Shown: positions 1 to 7,447, numbered from the stretch's first letter. The stretch is 9,742 nucleotides of DNA from Nostocaceae cyanobacterium CSSed10_463m (GCA_003556955.1 PWQB01000414.1:1-9742); one strand, 5' to 3'. The notes: generated by a model from the sequence alone, not told the origin. Translations and numbers: made by a program.

Positions 1-633
1 TACCATAGACAGATAAATAAAGTTATTAAACACAATTAAAATTATTGCTCCTAGTTGTACCAAAAATACACTAGGACTAGCTAATAATTGTAGTCTCAAA
101 AATGCCCACTCTATCAGTTCTGTTACCTGGTTAATCACATAAATCCACAGGTCTTCACCCGACAACACAGACAGCAACCACAGACGAAAAAACACCCCTA
201 ATGTACCCAACAGTGTACCCAAGGTAATGGAGACAATCCAGGGAACACGACGATGCCATGCTGCGCCTAAAAGCACACCCATAAAAGCAAAAGGCATGAC
301 AAATAATAGACTACGAACTGGCCCCATCAGCACTGATAGCAGTAAACCGGAAGTAACAGCAGCCATCCAGGCGGCTCTTTTGCCCCAGCGTAGGTAAACT
401 AAAGCAATGGGTACAGGAAAAAATATCCGTAATAATGGCCCCAAAGGAAAATAGAAATTAATAAACCAAATCAAGCTAGCTGCGCTGGCTAAAAATGCGG
501 TTTCCACCATTCGTAAAGGCGCATCAACTTTTAGTCGCGGTGGCCTCAACTGCTCTAGCTCTAACTGTTTATTGAGGACGTTAGGAAATTCAGGAGAGGG
601 GTTTTCATCTGGTAAGGAATCTGAAATGCTCAT
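1..633 (-). CDS. DUF2232-type polytopic membrane protein (partial, C-terminus off the left edge)
   Basis: The reading frame starts at an ATG at 633 and stays open to the window edge, giving 211 residues. After a polar, proline-rich N-terminus of about 40 residues come strongly hydrophobic segments at about residues 43-60, 62-81, 88-105, 108-123, 133-155 and 190-210, separated by short basic loops such as RWGKR and WHRR. This is the pattern of a multi-spanning inner-membrane protein. The sequence style resembles the DUF2232 (YybS-like) family found throughout cyanobacteria, but I recognise it only by overall character and no catalytic motif is visible. Function is unknown, and a transporter-like or membrane-scaffold role would be a guess. 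The start lies 56 bases after the end of the crp-like gene on the same strand with no terminator hairpin between them, so the two may be co-transcribed. Confidence 0.8.
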   Translation of the reverse strand, partial: MSISDSLPDENPSPEFPNVLNKQLELEQLRPPRLKVDAPLRMVETAFLASAASLIWFINFYFPLGPLLRIFFPVPIALVYLRWGKRAAWMAAVTSGLLLSVLMGPVRSLLFVMPFAFMGVLLGAAWHRRVPWIVSITLGTLLGTLGVFFRLWLLSVLSGEDLWIYVINQVTELIEWAFLRLQLLASPSVFLVQLGAIILIVFNNFIYLSMV

Positions 634-689
634 TGTGAAAGAAGTTTTAACAACTGTGCCGTCAATTATGAGAATTAATGACGCGTACT

Positions 690-1388
690 TTAGACAATCA
701 TCTTTTCCAGGGCTGACCAATCAGGAATACAAATTGTGTCAGTGTATCTAATAATCAACCCTTTTTTTTCTAATCTTGTTAATACTCTTGTAACTGTTTC
801 CCTTGCCAGTCCACTCAAACTACTCAATTCTCGGTGAGGTAAATTGGGTATTTCTGTACCAGTTTGCCCTCTTTTGCCCTGTCCCTCTGCTAAAAATAAC
901 AAAGTGTCTGCCACTCGTGACTGACTATCAGATTCTCGCAATCGTAGGCGGCGGTTTACTTGTCGTAAGCGTCGAGCCATCAATTGTGACAATCGCAGTC
1001 CCGCCAAAGCTTCTGTATTCAGTAACTGCACAAAATCCTGAGATGGTAAACTGCCAATCATTGTGGGAGTCAGGGTAATCACATCAGTGGAACGAGGGAC
1101 TTCATCTAAAGCCGCCATTTCACCAAATAATTCTCCCTTACCAATAATATTTAGTGTTACCTCTTTACCTTCCATGTTGTAAGTACGAATCTTTACCCAG
1201 CCATCTAAAACAAAATATACAGAACCTCCCCAGTCATTTTCCAGCAAAATCACTTGGTTGGCTGGGTGTGTACGAGTAACAAGATTGTTAAGAGCTATTT
1301 CTATAGTAGCTTCTGGTAACCCTTGAAAAAAGGGAGCGGAAAGTATCCAGGGATTGCTGGTTCCTTGCAAGCTATATCGGTCTTCCAT
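690..1388 (-). CDS. Crp/Fnr-family transcription regulator, cAMP-receptor type
   Basis: This 232-residue protein has the normal Crp length and two-domain order. Residues about 18-125 form the cyclic-nucleotide-binding jelly roll (VILLENDWGGSVYFVLDG). Its phosphate-binding cassette has Gly89-Glu90 and Arg99-Ser100, matching the cAMP-contacting Gly-Glu and Arg-Ser of E. coli CRP. A long dimerisation helix follows at about 128-150. The C-terminal winged helix-turn-helix is at about 184-212. Its recognition helix reads RETVTR (196-201), against RETVGR in E. coli CRP, so Arg, Glu and Arg are all kept and a TGTGA/TCACA-type operator is expected. I infer a cAMP-responsive regulator of the cyanobacterial SYCRP1/AnCrp kind, and I cannot say which paralogue. 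It is not NtcA. The ATG at 1388 is the natural start. No good Shine-Dalgarno precedes it, which is common in cyanobacteria. Confidence 0.92.
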   Translation of the reverse strand: MEDRYSLQGTSNPWILSAPFFQGLPEATIEIALNNLVTRTHPANQVILLENDWGGSVYFVLDGWVKIRTYNMEGKEVTLNIIGKGELFGEMAALDEVPRSTDVITLTPTMIGSLPSQDFVQLLNTEALAGLRLSQLMARRLRQVNRRLRLRESDSQSRVADTLLFLAEGQGKRGQTGTEIPNLPHRELSSLSGLARETVTRVLTRLEKKGLIIRYTDTICIPDWSALEKMIV

Positions 1389-1522
1389 TACGGCATATTT
1401 AATAAATCATTTCCAGCGCTGTCGGACAGTCCGTGTAAGCTTGTGGACGTATCCAAAAGGAGAGATTTGAATACTTGTATTTGGGTTTTTTGGGTTTCTA
1501 GTGGGGACGGATGAAGCAAGAA

Positions 1523-1545
1523 TACCCAAAATTCAATTTTGGGTA
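1523..1545. promoter_or_regulatory. Perfect 11+1+11 palindrome, candidate operator
   Basis: The arms TACCCAAAATT and AATTTTGGGTA are exact reverse complements around a single central C. The one-base centre suits a dimeric DNA-binding protein better than an RNA hairpin. On the minus strand a TTGACA hexamer (1552-1547) sits just upstream and a TATTCT (1524-1519) overlaps the far end, so the palindrome would fill the spacer of a possible crp promoter. That spacer is 22 bases, longer than usual, so the promoter reading is weak. The palindrome itself is certain, and the operator role is inferred. Confidence 0.4.
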
Positions 1546-1661
1546 GTGTCAAAGCCTAGATTCTGCTTTTTCTTGAGGAAGCATCTTATCGCTACTTATG
1601 GTTATCTGTTTCGAGACAACTAGGTGGGTCATCGACTATTTATATCATACGACAATGCTAG

Positions 1662-1667
1662 TATAAT
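1662..1667 (+). promoter_or_regulatory. Candidate -10 hexamer (TATAAT)
   Basis: A consensus TATAAT lies on the plus strand in the divergent intergenic region. No convincing TTGACA or NtcA-type GTA-N8-TAC lies at the right distance upstream. If used, it would drive the giant gene with a leader of roughly 450 bases. AT-rich DNA gives such hexamers by chance, so this is only a candidate. Confidence 0.2.
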
Positions 1668-2037
1668 TTCGGAAATATTTAGTGGCTGCTCATCCATGCT
1701 ACCTTTTTGCATAGCAAAAAATCTATCAGGGAGGCAATCTTTGCCGTCCTTCTATCCATCTTTGCCCTGTAGAGGAACGGGGAATTGTGAAGAATTTATT
1801 AATTTTTGCTAATTTAATGTTTTTAGCTGTTGACAAAGACAAAGGGTAAAAAAAAGCCCCCTTGCCAATCAACCACTGGTTCGCTACATTAATTGCTCAG
1901 ATAGTCCCAAAATTTTGGCCTTTTTGGATGTTTTTTATAACTAGATACATCCGAGAAGCTGTAACATCACGTGTATGCTGAGAGAGTAAAGCACCTTGTA
2001 TGAAAAGTGCTGGGTGCTGTAAATCCCTGTGGGTATA

Positions 2038-2067
2038 GCTGCGCTGAGAGCAAGGCGAAGCGTTAGC
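2038..2067. repeat. Short interspersed palindromic repeat copy
   Basis: The outer arms GCTGCGCT (2038-2045) and AGCGTTAGC (2059-2067) pair as GCT plus CGCT with a small internal mismatch. The GCGAAGCG core (2055-2062) is seen again at 8538-8545, next to another GTTAGC. It resembles the GC-rich short repeats scattered between genes in Nostoc-type genomes. It stands out from the AT-rich surroundings and lies about 50 bases before the giant gene. Confidence 0.4.
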
Positions 2068-2125
2068 CCATTTTTCAGTAATTCTCATACAAATTAAAAT
2101 CCAGTTATAGCTAAGGTAATTGAAA

Positions 2126-5100
2126 GTGACTTCCCGTGCAGATGAAATCCAAAAACTGATTGCAGACATTGACAACTTACTTAACAGCAGTGGTAAACGC
2201 CTGTCTAGGCTTTTGTCTAGTCAAGCGCCAGAAACCAGAGAAGTGTTAGAAAAAGTGCGTACTTTCCTGATCGAGCAAAGGGAAAGCGAGAATTTAAAGA
2301 GCAATGACCAAAACCAGCTGACTGGAGAGGTGAAAAGGTCGCCTTTATTGGAGCAATTTGTCAATCAAGCTAATAATCAATCTCTGGTACAGCAAAACCA
2401 ACCAACCACCGACCAAAGTAATTTACTATCTCAGCAATTAAAAAGCGAATTATCGACATTATTAATACAGCCGTTGCAAGCAGAATTAACTGCAATGATG
2501 CAAGAGAGAGCCACTCTTGTACAGGAAATTAAGCAGCTAGAGCAAAGGAGGCTGCAAAACTACTCGTTAAGCCAGCAGTGGGCTAATCAGGAGCAAATGA
2601 TTTCCGAATTTTTGCAGCTATTGATGAGTCGCATTGCATCTAATTTAATGCCAGAAATAGGAGATAATGTAGCCCAGTCTAGTTTTACTAGTCAGAATGA
2701 TCATAGCAATTCAGAAACAACATCTTCGGCAACTCCATCTTTCTTAGAACCATCAGAACAGGCAGAACGGTTCACACATATCATGAGGGAACTAGACCAA
2801 CGTCTATTATCCCTAGATGGAACTGTAAATTTTGTCTTTGAGGCACTCCAGCGTAATATTAATACTTATCACGAGTCCTTATGTCAAGGATTGGCGAGAA
2901 TGCACAGTACAGGTGTGCAGAGCGAGCAGTTAATGGCAAATTTTCTGAAAAATTTAACAAATAACTTGCAGCAAAACGCCCCGGTAACGCTGTTATCTTT
3001 GCCAGAACTAGGTAATAATCAACTCCTCTCTCCATTACCATCATTATCAAATCAGACAAATACTGTTACACCAGAAGCAACACCAGATGATTTAAATGAT
3101 CAAACAGGTCAAGTGTGGGAATTTGTAGCCCCAGAAGCTTCCTCTTCACTCAGATTTAATCATGAAGAAGAGGTAATTGTGACAGATGATCTCGATGCCA
3201 TGCTTTTGGAGCTTGGTGTTGATGAATCTCAATCATCTAGGAATACTGCAAGTGAAGTACAGCAGCATAATTTGGAATTACTTGATGATGAAGTAGATCA
3301 ACTTTATGCCAGTTTATTGGGTACTGATAATTTAACTTATCTTAATCTGGATGTAGAAGATTTATCAGCGTCGAATATTGCAGATACTAAACCTGCATCT
3401 CTGACTCATCCAGTAGAACCAGAGACGTTCCCAGAAGATCATATTGCCGAGACTACACCTGCATCTCTAATTCAAGCCGTAGAAAAGGAGTCAGATCCTT
3501 TGTTTGAGGAAGTAGATGCAGAACCAAATTCATGGCAAGAATTGTTTTTTGAGGAAGATACAAATTCAAAACCATCGGTTGCTGCTTCTGCGTCATCTTC
3601 AATGGAACCCACTCAGGCGGATACAATTACAGCTTTGAGTGATTTATTTGCTGATTTAGGTGGTGAACAGGAAGAGTTAGAAGTTACTTCTGGTGTGGAA
3701 ACAGCAGCAGTAATAACTAAAGAGACTGAGGTTAGTTACCCATTAGAAGTGGTGGTTGATAATCAAGAGTCGGGGTATTTAGGTGACTATATTCCAGCTT
3801 CGCCACAGGAAAATTTGTTATCTCCAGAAGATAGCCAGTCTGCCCATCTGCCAGATATTACTCTGGATGAAGAGCAAATACAACAACTGCATCAGGATTT
3901 GGCTAATTTTAACGAAATGCTTCAGCCTGATTTAAATGTAGATATTGTTGCAGATTTGGCAGGTGGCAGAGAGCCGCAAATTGTCACTGAGTCTGATGTT
4001 AATCCGATGTCTGGGGCGCAAACAGCAGCTGATTTAGACTTTAGTCCCCCAACTGAAGAAACAGAAGAAGTGAAAACGGTGGGAGCAGAAAGTGCTGCAA
4101 TTTCAAGTTCTCACTCTGGAGAGCATACAGATGTTTCCCTCAATCCCCTGGATTCCCTTTGGTATCTAGGTATTGATATGGGTACAACGGGAATTTCTGC
4201 GGCTTTGTTGAATCGTTCCACAGCTGTTGTTTATCCTATATGCTGGTCAGCAGAAAACCCACAGGGGGTTAATTCCTTTCAGCAATCGTTTCGGTTACCA
4301 GCCGAGGTTTATTTACCGACTGCTTCTATACCTCCAGGAGATGCGGAAAGCACAGAAGCACAGGCGGCTAGGGAAAATCAGCAACATAATTCTTACTCAG
4401 TACAGTTAAAGCCCTATTTGCAGGTAGCTATCCCATATAAAAATGAACAACAAAAATGGGAGCCTGTATTACAATTCAATAAATTTTCGGCGGGGCCTTT
4501 GATTTGGGTGGTGCGATCGCTCTCTAAGTTACTGTTAACCTTAAAATCAGATAGCCACAGTACAACTCAAGGTTTAATTGCCAGTGCTGTGGGTTTAGAT
4601 GCAGAAACTTTCCATCACATAATTAATCAGATTTCTGGTGTCATCTGCACCTGTCCGGCTCACTGGTCAGAACAATATCGCTTTAATGTGCGTGAAGCTG
4701 TACTAACTAGCAAATTAATCCAACATCCACAGCAAATATTTTTTGTCGAGGAAGCGATCGCTACTTTACTGAGTATACTTGATAGCAGTAATGGTGAAAC
4801 AGTTCAAATCAGCAATGCCCAAGGTTTACAGCTAGCTAAACCTAGTGAAGATGCTTTGGTTGGTAATACCTTTGTAATTAATATTGGGGCAACTACAACC
4901 GAAATGACACTGGTTGATTTGCCAAATAATCTCCAGCAATTAACGCATAATGATTTTATGCTCCATAGTTTTGCTTACGCTAGTAATGGCATTGAGCAAG
5001 ATATTATCTGCCAGTTACTTTTGCCTTCTAAATACAGACAACCACGGGATATAAACCAGCAAGAAAATAACACCAATACTTGGCAATGGCAACCTACTTT

Positions 5101-6013
5101 TTCTGGTTTAGATCAAATGCATTGGGAAAGTTTGGGATTAGAAGAATTAGATTTACCCCAAGTAGGTGAACCAGATATCACTGCTCGCATTCGTCTCCAG
5201 CAGAGGTTAGAAAGTTCGGTGTTAGGACAAGCGGTACTCAATGCGGCTTTGACTTTAAAGCTGATTTTACAACAGCAAGATTCGTTTAGTTTAGAATTAG
5301 CAGATCAGCGCTGGGTATTAAAGCGACGAGATTTAGAAAACCATGTGCTTATCCCCTTTGTGCGCCGCTTAAACCGAGAATTTAACAAGTTATTAGTAGC
5401 TCGTGGTATACCTACAGAAGCAATTAATCAAGCTATTTTAACTGGTGGGGTGGCTTCTTTAGGAGTTGTGAATAATTGGCTCAGGCAAAAACTGCCTAAC
5501 ACCAAAATTTTTCAATATTTGTATCTGGGTGAAAATGGCGCTCCTAATTGTAGTCGGGTAGCATTAGGTTTGGCTATGCTACCTTTGCATCCCCAAGTTT
5601 TAGAAGCATCCAAGCAACAATACACCGACTATTTTCTGTTTAGGGAATTGATACGACTTTTGCCCGATAAAACTTTATCTTTTGGCGAAATTATCCAGAT
5701 GTTTGAAGATAGTGGCATTAATACGAGTATTTGTCAGCAACGCTTATTAGCCTTTTTGTCAGGTGAATTACCTCCGGGTTTAATACCTGCAATCCCTGAT
5801 TCTACTTGGCTTTGCAGCAATTCTCAGCATAACCCTGACTATCAAGCGATCGCATCTGCACCACTGTTTGAAAAGCAAGGTAATCTTAATTATCGTCCTA
5901 ACTTTTCACAAGTGCTAGTTTTACGCCGCTATCTGGATGCTATTAAAGCTAGTAATCAGCAACCGATGGAGGAATCTTACACGGTCAATTTTGCTGCAAA
6001 AGTCACTTCTTAA
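2126..6013 (+). CDS. Giant Hsp70/actin-fold ATPase-like protein with coiled-coil and acidic disordered N-terminal half
   Basis: Numbering counts from a TTG at 2120 (1297 residues). I prefer the GTG at 2126 (1295 residues) because AAGG at 2113-2116 is then 9 bases away instead of 3. Residues about 1-300 are polar and helical, with heptad-like coiled coil at about 107-148. Residues about 310-675 are rich in Asp, Glu, Ser, Thr and Pro and look disordered. From about 680 an Hsp70-type fold is readable: phosphate-1 GIDMGTTG (684-691), a GVICTCPAHW segment (840-849) with VEEAIA (876-881), matching the ITVPAYF and NEPTAA segments of DnaK, phosphate-2 NIGATTTE (921-928), and adenosine motif LTGGVAS (1107-1113). 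About 160 residues follow without the beta-rich substrate domain of DnaK. Phosphate-2 is unusual because the usual Asp residues are Asn and Glu. It is not DnaK itself. The ATPase fold is well supported and the cellular role is unknown. Confidence 0.88.
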   Translation: MTSRADEIQKLIADIDNLLNSSGKRLSRLLSSQAPETREVLEKVRTFLIEQRESENLKSNDQNQLTGEVKRSPLLEQFVNQANNQSLVQQNQPTTDQSNLLSQQLKSELSTLLIQPLQAELTAMMQERATLVQEIKQLEQRRLQNYSLSQQWANQEQMISEFLQLLMSRIASNLMPEIGDNVAQSSFTSQNDHSNSETTSSATPSFLEPSEQAERFTHIMRELDQRLLSLDGTVNFVFEALQRNINTYHESLCQGLARMHSTGVQSEQLMANFLKNLTNNLQQNAPVTLLSLPELGNNQLLSPLPSLSNQTNTVTPEATPDDLNDQTGQVWEFVAPEASSSLRFNHEEEVIVTDDLDAMLLELGVDESQSSRNTASEVQQHNLELLDDEVDQLYASLLGTDNLTYLNLDVEDLSASNIADTKPASLTHPVEPETFPEDHIAETTPASLIQAVEKESDPLFEEVDAEPNSWQELFFEEDTNSKPSVAASASSSMEPTQADTITALSDLFADLGGEQEELEVTSGVETAAVITKETEVSYPLEVVVDNQESGYLGDYIPASPQENLLSPEDSQSAHLPDITLDEEQIQQLHQDLANFNEMLQPDLNVDIVADLAGGREPQIVTESDVNPMSGAQTAADLDFSPPTEETEEVKTVGAESAAISSSHSGEHTDVSLNPLDSLWYLGIDMGTTGISAALLNRSTAVVYPICWSAENPQGVNSFQQSFRLPAEVYLPTASIPPGDAESTEAQAARENQQHNSYSVQLKPYLQVAIPYKNEQQKWEPVLQFNKFSAGPLIWVVRSLSKLLLTLKSDSHSTTQGLIASAVGLDAETFHHIINQISGVICTCPAHWSEQYRFNVREAVLTSKLIQHPQQIFFVEEAIATLLSILDSSNGETVQISNAQGLQLAKPSEDALVGNTFVINIGATTTEMTLVDLPNNLQQLTHNDFMLHSFAYASNGIEQDIICQLLLPSKYRQPRDINQQENNTNTWQWQPTFSGLDQMHWESLGLEELDLPQVGEPDITARIRLQQRLESSVLGQAVLNAALTLKLILQQQDSFSLELADQRWVLKRRDLENHVLIPFVRRLNREFNKLLVARGIPTEAINQAILTGGVASLGVVNNWLRQKLPNTKIFQYLYLGENGAPNCSRVALGLAMLPLHPQVLEASKQQYTDYFLFRELIRLLPDKTLSFGEIIQMFEDSGINTSICQQRLLAFLSGELPPGLIPAIPDSTWLCSNSQHNPDYQAIASAPLFEKQGNLNYRPNFSQVLVLRRYLDAIKASNQQPMEESYTVNFAAKVTS
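3380..3490 (+). repeat. Imperfect 66-base direct repeat inside the giant gene
   Basis: Two in-frame segments, 3380-3424 and 3446-3490, encode ADTKPASLTHPVEPE (residues 421-435) and AETTPASLIQAVEKE (443-457), spaced by exactly 22 codons. The bases also match well, including the shared CCTGCATCTCT. This is a small tandem duplication in the acidic linker and suggests the linker length can change without loss of function. Confidence 0.65.
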
Positions 6014-6016
6014 ACA

Positions 6017-6039
6017 GGTGGGCGGGCAAAATGCCCACC
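6017..6039. terminator. Hairpin between convergent genes, possible bidirectional terminator
   Basis: GGTGGGC (6017-6023) pairs with GCCCACC (6033-6039) over a 9-base loop, starting four bases after the giant gene's stop and ending 15 bases before the stop of the convergent permease gene. Neither side has a strong T-run, so termination is likely but weaker than at 7510-7529, where the same stem sequence recurs. Confidence 0.55.
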
Positions 6040-6054
6040 CCACAAAGGTTTCAT

Positions 6055-6888
6055 TTATCCCTTGACACCGCTACCTGTTTCTGTGGGTACAATATAGCGC
6101 TGTAAAAATAAGAATAATAGCAAGACTGGGGCAATAGAAATTATGGAACCAGCAGCTACTAAGCGCCAGTCTAAAGAAAATGTCCCAGCTAACTTTGCGA
6201 CTCCCAAAGGTAGGGTATATAAGCTTTCATCTTGGATGACAATTAATGGCCACAGAAAGTCACTCCAAGAACCGATGAAGACGAAAATAGACAGAGTAAC
6301 TAATGCTGGGCGAATTGCTGGCAACATAATATGCCACCATAAGCCTAACTCCGAACTGCCATCCATGCGGGCGGCTTCTTCTAGTTCTTTAGGGACACCC
6401 ATAAAAGCTTGTCGGAGTAGAAAAATGCCAAAAGCCGAAGCTAAACTCGGAAAAATTATGCCTAAATAAGTATTTCTTAAACCTAATTGCACTGTCAAAA
6501 TATACAGGGGAATCATGACGATTTGAAAGGGAATCATGATGGTAGAAACTATGGTAATAAAAATTGAGTTTCGCCCTACAAATGACAATCTGGCTAAGGG
6601 ATAAGCAGCTAAAGAACAAAAGAGGAGATTCAAACCGACAGTCAGCACTGCCACCAATGTACTATTGTACAAGTACTGTGTAAAAGGTAGCGATCGCCAT
6701 ACCCTAGAAAAGTTATTTAGTGTTGGTTGACTAGGTAATAACTGCGGCGGTGATTGTAAAATATTTTCTGTAGGAGACTTCAAAGCTGTACTGATGAGCC
6801 ACAGCAAAGGAAACAGCATAATCAGTGCGATCGCGCCTAATAAACCGTAAATTAAAATAGTTTTTAGTCGTGAATTAGAGATTTTCAC
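6055..6888 (-). CDS. Carbohydrate ABC transporter permease (MalG/UgpE type, CUT1 family)
   Basis: A 277-residue inner-membrane permease starting at a GTG (6888). No nearer upstream in-frame ATG is seen, and the first membrane helix begins directly after it, so the start is reasonable. Hydrophobic helices are visible at about residues 11-33, 75-98, 108-133, 142-160, 193-218 and 246-264. The cytoplasmic EAA loop reads EEAARMDG (170-177) and ends in IMLP (187-190), the docking site for the ATPase subunit. Length, EAA loop and the GSGVKG ending fit the MalG/UgpE/GgtD subfamily of sugar or glycerol-phosphate importers. No MalF-type partner, solute-binding protein or ATPase is present nearby, so it looks like an orphan subunit working with components encoded elsewhere. 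The substrate cannot be read from sequence. It follows the cyclo-ligase gene by 19 bases and may share its transcript. Confidence 0.9.
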   Translation of the reverse strand: MKISNSRLKTILIYGLLGAIALIMLFPLLWLISTALKSPTENILQSPPQLLPSQPTLNNFSRVWRSLPFTQYLYNSTLVAVLTVGLNLLFCSLAAYPLARLSFVGRNSIFITIVSTIMIPFQIVMIPLYILTVQLGLRNTYLGIIFPSLASAFGIFLLRQAFMGVPKELEEAARMDGSSELGLWWHIMLPAIRPALVTLSIFVFIGSWSDFLWPLIVIQDESLYTLPLGVAKLAGTFSLDWRLVAAGSIISIAPVLLLFLFLQRYIVPTETGSGVKG

Positions 6889-6907
6889 AATAACAATTGG
6901 TTTAAAT

Positions 6908-7447
6908 TCAATGGTTTTCAGTCATCACAACTTGTAATGGTTTATCCCAAGATTCCAGAGGTATTTGGGGTAAATAGGCAAAATCAAAGACAATGCCGAT
7001 AGTCGGCTTATTTGCCCATTCAGGTGAACTGAGTAAACGATCATAATATCCACCGCCATAACCTAGACGATATCTTTGATAATCGCAAGCCACACAGGGA
7101 ACGAGAATCAAATCAACTTCCTCCGGTTCTATACTTGGGGCGTGAGGATGAGGTTCAGTAATCCCATAAGCGCCGACTTGAACAGAATCTTCAGGTTTCC
7201 AGAGATGCCAATTAAGAGACTTACCAACGCAACGGGGAAAACCCCAATTATAGCTAGTATTTGTAAACAGGGGACTGAGGTCTGGTTCTTGACGAAAGCT
7301 GAAATAAGCCAGTATTGTTTTAGCTTGAATAAATAGCTCAGAATTTTGCAATTGCGTACAGATGCGATCGCTTCTTGCCCTCCATTCTGCCACAGACATT
7401 GATTGCCGTTTTTGTAGTAAACTTCGGCGTAAATCAACCTTCCCCAT
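6908..7447 (-). CDS. 5-formyltetrahydrofolate cyclo-ligase (5,10-methenyl-THF synthetase)
   Basis: A 179-residue cytosolic enzyme, close to the usual 180-200. It converts 5-formyl-THF to 5,10-methenyl-THF using ATP, which returns the storage or inhibitory folate to one-carbon metabolism. The N-terminal basic helix with KVDLRR and LQKRQ, the YGITEP segment (94-99), DLILVPCVACD (112-122) and the signature RLGYGGGYYDRLL (127-139) are all present, and the C-terminus ends in VVMTE as in the family. No residues appear missing. The start is the ATG at 7447. A GGAGGT lies 13 bases upstream on the minus strand, somewhat far for a Shine-Dalgarno and formed by one unit of the repeat at 7461-7503. It is the first gene of a likely two-gene unit with the permease downstream. 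The pairing has no obvious metabolic logic. Confidence 0.93.
   Translation of the reverse strand: MGKVDLRRSLLQKRQSMSVAEWRARSDRICTQLQNSELFIQAKTILAYFSFRQEPDLSPLFTNTSYNWGFPRCVGKSLNWHLWKPEDSVQVGAYGITEPHPHAPSIEPEEVDLILVPCVACDYQRYRLGYGGGYYDRLLSSPEWANKPTIGIVFDFAYLPQIPLESWDKPLQVVMTENH

Larger units (their letters stand above)
1389..2119. other. Long divergent intergenic region between crp-like gene and the giant Hsp70-like gene
   Basis: About 730 bases carry no credible gene. The short frames here have no recognisable protein character, and those at the two ends overlap the flanking genes out of frame. It must hold the promoters of both divergent neighbours. Visible contents are a perfect palindrome at 1523-1545, a TATAAT hexamer at 1662-1667 on plus, and a short stem-forming repeat at 2038-2067. 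A run of nine A residues (1847-1855) is followed by five C residues. I found no tRNA, no strong intrinsic terminator and no full TGTGA-N6-TCACA Crp site. A small RNA cannot be excluded. Confidence 0.6.

Noticed and set aside
1624..1812. Small plus-strand frame of 62 codons in the divergent intergenic region
   Set aside because: No ribosome binding site, Cys- and Ser-rich chance-like composition, and no recognisable family. Treated as non-coding.
1830..1860. TTGACA at 1830 followed by a long A-run and C-run, considered as promoter or terminator
   Set aside because: No -10 hexamer lies at 16-18 bases, and the only possible stem (AAGGG/CCCTT) has a 13-base loop made largely of the A-run.
1897..2175. 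Minus-strand frame of 92 codons overlapping the start of the giant gene
   Set aside because: It overlaps the supported gene, crosses a repeat, and its protein has no coherent domain character.
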